Below, one piece after another: positions 51,001-63,000 of a stretch of DNA of 64,000 nucleotides. Each line of letters begins with the position of its first letter. Positions within the stretch are counted from its first letter, which is position 1. This stretch comes from Ypsolopha sequella (Eukaryota > Arthropoda > Insecta > Lepidoptera > Ypsolophidae), in assembly GCA_934047225.1 (NCBI GenBank), contig OW203990.1:26949045-27013044 (forward strand), written 5' to 3'. The notes below the pieces were generated by a model that saw only the letters and a program-made list of their open reading frames with translations, was not told the DNA's origin and searched no databases. The position numbers and the translations under genes were made by a program.

Positions 51001-54000
51001 AAACTATATATTAGGTCTTTACATATGAAATTGCTGTTTTCTGTGGAGAATTTGAAGGTAACTCAATTTTCGGTACTAACATTTTTGCATTTATTTTAAG
51101 AATGTGAAATCCAAATTATGTTGTTTCTTATGTGTATGAATGAGACAACATTATGATAACAGCATTACTAATTTAATTTTCGAAAAGTTCCAGCTGTAAA
51201 AAGTTATTACGAATCTTATCATGGAAACGGATGGCATTTAGGGCGAAAAGTTTTTGAAGATTTAATTTAATAATACGTGGATGTTAAACCTTGAAATCAA
51301 CTTTCAAACAAAAAACAAATAATTTAATTAGCTTTTGAATTACAGGAATTATTTCAACCATAGACGTTATGCCCCTGACAGCAAACATCTCGTGTAACAT
51401 TTTTGTGACGGCATTTCGCGACATTGGTGTCCACGGGGTGAATTCAGGGTTGAAGGTGGATCACACAATATTAACAAAAATTTGTATGAAGTTGTCTTGT
51501 TATGGTGAAAATAAATTTAGAGCTGCAGCAGCGAATAAAAAAATAACTCAGTCCCATCATTCGATAGCCAAACGTCAACGCTGATATACTATGCATACTA
51601 ATTCAATATACTAATATAATAATAACTATACACTTAATTCGTTTTACAAACGTCAACGCTGATATACTATGCATACTAATTCAATATACTAATATAATAA
51701 TAACTATACACTTAATTCGTTTTACATGGTCTGACTTTTTTTAGTCACTCGCTCATGGGCAATGCGGTGGATTACCTCAGGATCGATGAGGACACTGGAG
51801 ACATATTCGTCTCTGTTGATGACGCCTTCGACTACCATCGGCAGAGTCAGTTGTTCGTTCAGGTAACCCTAATTTAACCCTAAGTTACCCTAATACACAA
51901 TATTTCTTAAATTCACACTGGACTTCCGCTTGGCTTCTATTGCAACTGTCAGAAAGTGTCGGTGAGACCTAGAATGAAAGGCGTTGCTAGTCCAGAAAGT
52001 AGGAGATTGAAAGAAAGCGAGGCTTTTATCGGTCCATAGAAGGATTTCTGCAAAATCTACAGAAGCTGGTAATCCTGTGGAAGAGCAGTTGGAGGCAGTT
52101 GTTTGAAATCAGTGATTTGTCCATTATCATCTTCCATGGATTTTTCGAAAATCTCTGGCCAGACTGATTAACGCCTCACCTGATTTTACTCTCCCTCTTT
52201 CTAGGCGAGCGCTCTTCATCCTCAGTCCAATCGATGCTTTCCATCAGGTGCGGCAATGATAAAAAAAAGTCTGTAAAATATAATTGCCCAAAAATAAATG
52301 TTTTTCATTGAATTGAGATAGAGCGAGCTTTTTGTAATTTACAATGGTGGTAGTTGAGTTGAACCCATGAATGTCTTTATATTCTACCAGCAGATAACAC
52401 TATCGAAGAATTTAATATATTTGGTATAACATTAGCGGCGCAGAACTTGGTGTCTACTTGGTGTGTACTTGGATCACAGACCACGTGACTTGGACTATTA
52501 ACTGACATTTCGGGTAGCTTACCTGCCCCAAAAATATAATCTAGCGCCTGGGTAAACGTAAAATTTAAATTGCCAAAGCGAATTTTACATTTCTGACAAG
52601 AACTGTACGTTTTCACTCGGGTGGTTGTGGAACTGTCGACAGTTAATTTTTACCTTTACCCTGGCGTTTAGGAACGCTACCTAGATCTAAAAAACCTGTT
52701 ATATTTATGCAAGGGTTAATGTGTAGTTCTGCCGTTAGGTCCGTGCAGATGACACCCTGGGGGCACCATACAACACTATCACTCACCAACTAACGTTGGA
52801 GCTAAATGACATCAACAACACGCCACCAACACTTCGGCTGGTAAGAATTTGCTCTGCTTTTTTCTAGAAGTCGGTTACAGACGAATGACTGGTGAAAATC
52901 TAACCATCTAAGACGATCACCGCGTCACCGACCTCACCCAGTTTTTTTACTGTAATGTTATGTTGTTACGTTATGTCAATGTATAAGTGCGCGCCAATCT
53001 TTTAGTCGCCTCTGAGTGAGTTACGAGTGCAAGCTTGCGCAGGTACAAGGAAACAATAATATCGACGGTTGATTATTATAAGTGGGAAGGTGTACTTGTT
53101 GTACCTACTTATTTAATTATTTATTTATTATTTTAGTGCAATCGTAACTATATAAATAAAATGCATTAATATAAACACCATTTTCCTACATTGTCGCCTT
53201 AAAACGCTATAAAGTCCGCGAGGCATAACAACAACAATAAACTTTAACAAACTAAATCAACAAAACTTTAATAAACTAAATCAACAAAACAACAAATAAA
53301 GGCAACAAAAACAACAAACAGATTCAACGATAAACTTAACGAATCATAGAATTTTTTCCTCGTGGGTACTTTTCATGCAACGCGCGCGTGTGTAGTGTAC
53401 GGACGTAGCACTAACACTAACGCTGCTAACGCATAGTGTTGACACCTGCTGATCGGCGAGCGGGGGGTGTGGTGCGGCACGCAGGCGGGTGTGCTCCGCG
53501 CCCTCGCTCCTGTAACGTCCCCCTGACACCGTACAACGGCTAATGCGTTGATTCTTGGGGCTAGGTTTAGAGGCGACTAAAAGATTGGCGCGCACTGTAC
53601 ACGGTGTCAACCTGATAGCCTCTGTCCATTGATGCTGCGACGCTATCCACGAATTCCACTAAATTGGAAGCTGAGCAGAAGGAAAACTTCGAACTTCAAA
53701 TAACGACACGCCCGGAACTTGACGAATCGCTTGGCGGCATGGTTTCGTTATAAGGGTGGGGATAAGCCACGGCTGAAGCCTACTATCAATTGAAATTAAA
53801 AGGATTTGTCAGTTCCACAAATCTAACATTTTTATCTCCAAGTTGCGCCGTGTGTTTTTGGAGTAATCAGTAAAATTTGTAAAAAAAAAATATAAAATGG
53901 ACTGTGACGTATGTACCTGTGTGTGTGACTGTGTGTAATGTATGTAAGGGTATGTAAGGGTGTGTGTGAGAGAGGGAGGGTGTGTGTGACTGTGTGTAAT

Positions 54001-57000
54001 GTATGACTCATATGTCCGTCATGTTTTCCGAGATGGAAAAAGCTATGGAATGGTAATAAAGCTTTCTAGTAGACACCTAGTAAAGGGGTAAAAAAAAATG
54101 TATCCCTCTTGACACTATAACCATGCAAGCAAATCAAAGGTAAAGAAATAAGATAAACCGAAATGTAAAAACACATGTTTGTGCTACAGCCTCGTGGAAG
54201 TCCTTTGGTGGAAGAAAATGTGCCGCAAGGGTTTGTGATCTCGGATGAGATCTCGGCTACAGATCCTGACACGACAGCTTCTCTCGTCTTCGAGATCGAC
54301 TGGGAGACTTCATACGCTACCAAACAAGGCAGAGAGACGCCCGCTGAAGAATTTCACAAGTATGCTTTCATTTGCTTTATTCTTAGCTATTTCTTCAGTC
54401 GAATGAACTTCTACTGAACTGTCTTCGTAAACTGCATAAAATTGTGAAAGTTGAAAGGTTGAAATAATACTGCATACTCCTCACCTACCATTTCTAGGGT
54501 TCCGTAGTACCTAAAAGGAACCTTTAAGGTGAGACTTCGTTGTCCGTTCGTGTGTCACAGCCTCATAACTTTGGCACCGTTAAAGATAAAGACTTGAAAT
54601 TTGGCACAAAAATAGCATTAATTTCCACACAAGTAAAAAAAAAACTAAAAGTTTGAAATTGTTCAAAATATTTTCAAAACAAAATAGAGAAAAATAACAA
54701 ATATTCTTCTAAAAATACAATACAGGTGTGAAATTGTAGATATTAAAGAGCTAATTGTAAAAATATATCCTTTGACTATATTCACTGGCACTGGTTTCGA
54801 GTAACCTTTGAAAAACCCCAAGGAATTGTATGTACCCCCTCTTATCTCCGAAACTGGTGGACCCAAAAATATGAAAAGAATGACGATTATAGATCATAAC
54901 TGGCCAATTACAGGAAAACTATAGTGATTTAAAAAAATTGTTGAATGCAAATGAGAAATATAAAAAAAAGTAAAATAAATATAAAATATGGGTATCAAAT
55001 TCCTATAGCTTAATTTTTAAAAGTTTTTTTTTTTTCATTTTTTTTCAGAGAATATACGCTATTTTAGGACAAAGTTTTAATTTTTTTGGTATATAAATTA
55101 ACCATGATTTTTTTATGATTTTTTAAAGAGTAGTCCGATGACCTTGTCACTTGAGAATTTTAGAAATTATACTGATTGTGATGTGTGATCGCTCATAAAA
55201 AAAGTGGTCTGTCTCTGTCTGTCTACTCATCTGTTACCTAGCTGTCAAATTAGTCTGAAGCAAATTATTATAAATTTATCTTGATAGCAAAGGACACATT
55301 TCTAAACAGCCATTACTTAAGTGACGTCGCACGAGGACAAATGGAAGTTGCAGCCTTTTCGTAAAAATATTCATCATTTTTTAGACCAAAACTTCGAAAA
55401 TACGGCTTATTAAACCTAAATCTAGAAATGGTTTTCGAATTAACACACCTTAACATAATTTAACCCATGCCAATTGTAGGTATTAAAGAGTTGATTGTAA
55501 AAATAGTTTGCCTATATTTACTTGCATCTAGCTGTTGAGAAATTCAGGAAAAAAAATTACAAAATCAATATTTTTATCCACGATACGGAACCCTATTTAC
55601 GCGAGTCTGACTCTCACTTGACCGGTTTTTACTTATGGTTTACAATTCAAACTTTTTGAATGTGAATTTTTGAATAATTAAATAATGTTTCACTGACTTT
55701 AAGTGTCAATGGTTCAAATTTAAATTATTATTTATATTTTAACAAAGACAACATAACCATTTTAAGGCATGTTGCTTAAAGCTACAAGTTTCATTCATTA
55801 TAATACTCGTAAAAACACCATATTTCAATTATTCATTATTACATTTGGGCTTATTCTTTCATAAACGCGGAGTTGAATTTCAATATTTTTCCTTTGCAGC
55901 TGTGTAGAGATTCAGACGTTTTACCCGAATATAAACAGCCAAGGTGTGGCGACAGGTCACGTTGTTGCCAGGGAGATCAGAGACAATGTCACCATCGACT
56001 TCGAGGAGTTTGAGGTCCTGTACCTCACCGTCAGGGTCCGGGACTTGAATACTGTCCTTGGAGACGATTCTGATGAACGTTAGTATGCTATATCAATTGA
56101 TACCATATTGGTATGCTTGCTCTTCTGTCTTGCTGTGTGTCAGAATATGAAATGAATACATTGTCACGAAGTAAACACCCGAGGAGTATCAAAGTTGTTT
56201 CAGAGTGTGGAGAGTGAAATGTAAGTCACAGTCCAACTCGTACACCCACGTTTCACCAATGATTACGTCGTCCCAGCGCGATGGGCTGTACGTGACTTTC
56301 GAAGCACGCAGACCAAACTAAAATTACTTGTTCGTACCACAAGGGCAATAGAGGCAATCAGGATGTTAACAAATCTAATTCAAGTATCGAGAATTCATAA
56401 TTCACAGTTCACAATTCCCACGTCTTGTTCCAGTGACATTCACAGTGATCATAGTGGACATGAACGACAACCCCCCGGTCTGGGCGGAAGGCACTCTCGA
56501 CACCGCGTTCAGAGTGAGAGAGGTCTCAGACACCGGAGTAGTCATCGGTTCTGTGCTCGCCACAGACATCGACGGCCCGCTTTATAATCAAGTTAGATAC
56601 ACCATATTGTAAGTATCCAATTACACCACCAAAGTTACAACCGAATGAGACTACACCATATTTTTCCGAATATCCTAAGGTGTACCTCAGGGCTCTCACG
56701 CGTATCCACTTCACTTTAATCAACTTATATACTTTATTATCTCTATTAACCAACTTTTCTTTTTGGCAGCCCCCGTGACGATACCCCAGATTCCCTGGTC
56801 CAGATAGACTTCTATACCGGTCAAATCACCGTCATGACGAGTGGAGCGATCGACGCGGACGAACCTCCGCGGGACAATTTGTACTATACCGTCATAGCCA
56901 GTGACAGATGCTATGCGGACAATCAGGATGACTGTCCCCCGGATCCGACGTACCACGATACTCCTGGCAATGTATGTTTAATGGCCTGATCTTATTAGCA

Positions 57001-60000
57001 TACTAACCAAGATCCATCGCCTTGGTAGCTTTAACATAAGCATAAGATAATGTACAATAATTTGTGCGAGTTTATAAAATTTGGCATTGAGACTGTGTAG
57101 CCGCTAGGGCTACGGAAATGCAGGGCTGATAGTAGAGAAAGGGATGTAGGGAACTGACCTCCTTTTGCTATCCGCTTTTATCCACGATTTGTATTTTGCT
57201 ATATATGACACATGCAAATGACACTGAAGCTCGGGCAGAAATGAGTTAAGAATGTCAAGGACACTGCGCTAGCACTCCGGTAGGGGGGAGGAGGCTCGGA
57301 TCACGCATGCGCCGTTGAAACGTCATATCATTGAGGCGTTAACAGACTGTTTTTTATGTTGTTAATCGGAGTTGAAAATAGTTTCAACAGATACCTAAGT
57401 CCCAAAAATATATTACTTCAACCATCATACACCAGTGTCCTTGCATTCTACAGACGATTTTTCCATTCCAGTAAACGATACTTAGGACATACTCTATTGC
57501 CGTATTTTCACTGTACAATGACGTTTACTTCACAGTGTTTTTCTTCACCATTCAGCGAAAGGTAAGTGTACAAATACAATGCACATAAACTGAAAGCTGA
57601 TCGGTGTATGACCGGGTAGGAATCAAACCTGCGTTACCACTGCATTCAATGCATCCATCCTTTGTTCTCAGATCACCATCCACATTATAGACACGAACAA
57701 CAAGCGGCCCGAAGCGCTGACCGACCAATTTAACACCACGGTTTACATCTACGAGAACGCGACGTCCGGCGACGATATCGTCACCATCGTCTCCTCCGAC
57801 AGGGACAGAGACGGTAATCTTCAAAGTGATATTAGAGTCAAGCTTAAACATAATGCCCGTTTTCACTAACCATATGTCTGAATATTTAAGAGTTGCCTAA
57901 AACAAAAGCACATTTCACCAATCCTTGGTTTTACCAATACTAACGGTACACTTTGCTGAACAAAAGTAGCCGTCGCCTTGTTTGTCCTAGTATATGGTAT
58001 CTGTCATTAGTGAAAACGGGCATTAGCCCAAGTTCACCTGCTCCTAGTGTCTAGTAGCAGATGGTGGTATAGCCACTAATACAGCTAATACAAAATGACA
58101 GCGAACGATGATGGATATCAGCGTCAAACCTTCAGCGTGATAGTTATGGCAAATCCTTACAAGTAGTTCAGGCAAAATAATTTGCACTGATGAATGGAGC
58201 AGCTTATCTATTGTGTTATAATAGGTCTATTAAATCAGAACACATTTTTCACAAAAAATATAAATGGAGGAGTAAAAGGTCTTAATATATTATAATGAGT
58301 ACAGGTGTTTATCTCACCTGAGTAATCATACAAGCTCTTCTATTCCGGGTACTTTTGAGATTGTCTTTCTTCAGTATGTCGTCAATTTAGTAAACATACG
58401 TCCTTCTAGGGCGGCCTGGTCGAGCTGTACCATCCACTTGCGTACCAGAAATTTCTTTCGTCACTCTACTTCCATTCATCCTCTCTACATGTCCAAACCA
58501 CAGAAGCATTCCTTTTTCAGTTCTAGTAACTTTATCTTCTTTCAGGCTGCAACGACGATGTGTTGATATTTTTCACTCTGTCATTCAATGTTAAACCACA
58601 CATAATCCGTAAGAAGCGCGTTTTCACTGCATTTACTCTACTTTCATTTTTATCTTGCCGTACTATTCACTACATAAGTATAGGACTAGGAGCCAACACT
58701 CCATTATGAACCGCTAATCGTGCCTTTGCAGTCACATTTTGGCTGCCCATAAAGGAGTGTAGGGCTTCATTCACTTTAATTCTCGCATTCCCGGTGATTT
58801 TTGAGTTTGCCGCGTTTTTCAAGTATGATCTGTCGTTTTCCAGTCTTTTCCTAGTTCCGTGCAAAGCGCAAATAAATTAGCACAAAGCTACGTGTTTATT
58901 TCAGTAATATACCACACGGTCGCGTATCAGATCAACTACATTGTAAACAGTCGACTGCGAGACTTCTTCGAGGTGGACCTTACCTCTGGTCGTGTCTACG
59001 TGAACTACACCACCGATGATGTCCTGGATAGGGACGGTCCAGAACCGGAGCATCGGATCTTCCTTACACTCATCGATAACTTCTATTCTGAAGAAGGTTA
59101 GGACCAGGACGGCTATTCTGGCAAGTGCGAAAAAATTTGCTACGGCTGATTTCGGGTGATTTTACAAGAGATTTTCTACGAAAATTATTGATTCTTCTGC
59201 TTTCGCAATTTTTGCGCACGCGCCAGAATCGCCGCCCTGGGGCCTTACTGTCTCACTTCAACATCTATTGCCATCGCTTGCAAAGGTATCGTGATGATGG
59301 TAATGATAGAGGTGATGATGTGTCACGTAATTTCTAGCCAATCACACGTACCTTTGACAGCGATAGTGATAGATATTGATTGAAGTTAGACAATAAGGCC
59401 CCAGTTTATAACTACTGCTATACCAACGACGTAGATATCTACCTGTAATCATCATTCTGATTCCAAAATACTGTTGGGCGTTTGAAATGTGCTTTATTAT
59501 TTTTACGGATTATAATTAATTTTTCAATGCAAGTGCTCGTAAAAGCCCACTTTTTATGCATCAAAACCGAACAGAAAGTCGATTATTTTGCCCTAGGGCT
59601 TTATTATTATTATTTTTTTTTATTTGTTTACAATGGTTGGCTAACCTGCAGCCTTTCCTGTGTACCATAAATGTTATAATTTTTTTCCACTGTTTGACGG
59701 CTCTGGATACAGTCCTTTTGAGCCAATCATAATTTAAAGTTCACAAGATTATTTTAATTTATTTCCTCACACTATGCATTGAAAAACGTAGTATGATACA
59801 CGGGCGTAAGAGCAATAAATTTCTCGGTTACGTTTAAAACACTCGCTATGCTCGTGTCCTCGTAATTTATTCCTTTTCGCCCTTGTAGCATAAACTACTA
59901 TTATAGTTGCACCTGTATCTTGAACTGAGTGACTGACTCAACAAGTGCAAATGTTTGACCAGTGGGTTAATTACTAAAATAATAATAATACACCAATCAA

Positions 60001-63000
60001 TAATACAATAATAATTAATATACATTTCTAATTGTTTTAAATAAAAGCAACTTAATTTTACACTACACAAAAATAAAATAATAAATTTAAAAATATGCAA
60101 CACAAGAAAGCATATTGTCACGACTTGTATTTGCGAAAGGGTGTCAGAAGTGTTAACTAACCTATCCGAGTGTGGTCCAAGTACAAAAGTCAGCACTCGT
60201 AGGTACAACGCTCTATGATTTTCGTAATTCCGCACTAAGCTATTCTATTTATACATATTATTGGTCGATTTTCCGTAATTGTTACAAAATATAAAGAAAT
60301 ACGTAATTATAATGGTCAAAATACAACTTTTATATAAGAGTCATGTATAGCAATTGTTTACTATATGATTAAACGTATTTTTAATGATATTACGCTATCT
60401 TCATTATTGGATTGGATTTTCCATAAGAGTGAAATTAGAACAATTAAGAAGCTATGCGAATTTTATTTTTGTCACTGTCACTCCAAGCGAAAACACGCTC
60501 TGTGCGAGAGGGGCGGATTCAGGGCGAAAGCGAAAAATGATAGTTTTTATAATTTTTATAAATATCCAAAAATAGCTAGCAAAATTTCAAATATCAAATC
60601 TCTAGATATGGTGAAACACACCTAATAAAATATGTTTGAGGTTCCTATTCGTCAAACGAGGAGAAAAAGTGTGTTTGAAGACCTCATTTCAACAATTATT
60701 AATATCGAGGAAAATTTATCCAAACATGTTTTCCAATTTCAAAACCCTAGATTATATAGTCAAAATGCATATACCAGAAATGTATTAAAATTTTCCGTGT
60801 ATTTCATGAAATACACAAAAAAGAAGCACCTCTATTTTTTACATATCGCCTTAATCAGTGATTGTAACTCAGTTTACACCATTCAGGAAGGCTGTTTTCA
60901 TGCATCTAATTTCCAATATTATCGCAGTTTCAATACAGGTCCTATCAAAAAGGAAAAGGTATCGAGCATACTTGTCTCCTTGTTGTTTTTTTGGAGGTTT
61001 TAGAAGTGACAAATGGTTTCCAGATGGCAACAGGAACCAGATGGAAGAGGATCTGGAGATCTACGTCATTCTGCTCGATGTGAACGACAACGCGCCTGAG
61101 CTGCCTCCACCGGACCAGCTCCCCTGGGTGGTCTCCGAAAACGTGCAGGAGGTCAGTGGATCAATTGAAGATCTTTTAAAAATCTACAGTTACGAATGAC
61201 GAACCAAGAGGTTGAAGCTTGAAGCTATTACTACTTGTTATTTACAATCACAGCTAGACCACTTAGCCATTATACATATTATCAACCACGGACACTGCCG
61301 GGGTGTTGCGAGGTAATAATAATAATAAGAATCTCTTCGACGTGTTATTTCCGGTTGTTCCGCTCTTGCTGAACTCACCCACAAGTACGGCCTCGTAAAT
61401 CAGAAGGTGCCATATTACAAGTACTCACCGGCGCCAGTACTAAAAAAAGACCGCACCAAGCTCTACTGGGATCGGTCTGTCAACACGGATAGGACTATTC
61501 TCACGAATAAACCTGATATTGTGTTGATGGACCGGGCGCAGTCTCGGGTGTTTTTGGTGGATATCACAATCCCACACGATGAGAACCTCGTGAAAGCCGA
61601 AACCGAGAAGAGGAGGAAGTATCTCGACCTGACTCACGAGGTTACCGACATGTGGGGCGTGGCATCTACCGAAATAATCCCAGTTGTTTTATCCGCGAAC
61701 GGGTTAATACCAACCAGTCTCGAAACCAACCTGAGACGGTTGGGATTCCGCGGCAGTTCGCTTCCAGCGCGGATGCAGAAGGCGGTTCTGCTCGATACTG
61801 CTCGCATCGTTCGCCGGTTTCTTTCCTTATGGCTCTGAACCTCGGTTGACTGTGCTTCTGACGGGGGATGTACCGTCTCTCTCTCTTTAAATTCTTTTGG
61901 CCAAGAGGGAGAGACGAGATCAAAAATTCTCGAAATAATAATAATAAACACTTTATGCAGAAGGCGGTTCTGCTCGATACTGCTCGCATCGTTCGCCGGT
62001 TTCTTTCCTTATGGCTCTGAACCTCGGTTGACTGTGCTTCTGACGGGGGATGTACCGTCTCTCTCTCTTTAAATTCTTTTGGCCAAGAGGGAGAGACGAG
62101 ATCAAAAATTCTCGAAATAATAATAATAAACACTTTATTGCACACAAAAACACAGATAAATACAGATTAGAATAACAGAAATACAGGGCAAAGGCGGACT
62201 TATTTCTGAAAGAAATTTCTTCCAGTCAAGCATAAATGACAGAGATGAAGAAACATTATACATTGGCTTATTGATATTTAAAATTAGTGCATAAATATGT
62301 ATGTAACTATAATAAATATAATAGTCAACATACACTACTAACCTAAAAGTATACCTAACGACCTGACGGTCTAAAAACTAAAGAAAGAGTAGGTACTAAA
62401 ATAATAGTAAATAATAGCAGCTAGAGCTGCTGAGAGGACAAAAAGTGCTTCTTCAAGTTGAATTTGAAGGAAGCGATTAAGGTAATGCGGGAAGAGTAGT
62501 AAGCAAGGAAAAAAAGGTGGGATAGTATGGAATGACATTTTTATAGTAGTGCATTTGCACTGATGTGTTGGCGAATAAGGTTTGACCACCTTACGACGTG
62601 AAATGCCTTAGTCGTCTGTGTTTACAACATACAATACATACACACATACAGCTCGCGTATTGTAAAAAGATATGAATCGCCGAGGGGGATTCTGAGATGT
62701 TTTTAGATCTGCACCATAAAATGCAGAACACAGTCCACACTCCTACACCCAAGTTTCACCAACCTCAGCGTGATAAGTGGTGAGCCGTACCGCCGTACTT
62801 CGGTCAGACCTACAAATTGAAAGGGAATACCCAAAGCGCAATATTCTTGGTGTGCAAATATTAACTTAAATGAAATTGGACGGGGACAGTGATTCATTGC
62901 TAAAAAAAGAAGTGTTACATCAGCAGGGGAAAGAAACAAGCTTACAATTATAATTGAAGGGCTTCGAGGAAAAACAACACGTGTCACTTTTTGCAAATTT

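Noticed and set aside
61407..61838. 143-codon ORF as a host gene
   Set aside because: Residue pattern is the C-terminal domain of a LINE polymerase, 5'-truncated and partly duplicated.
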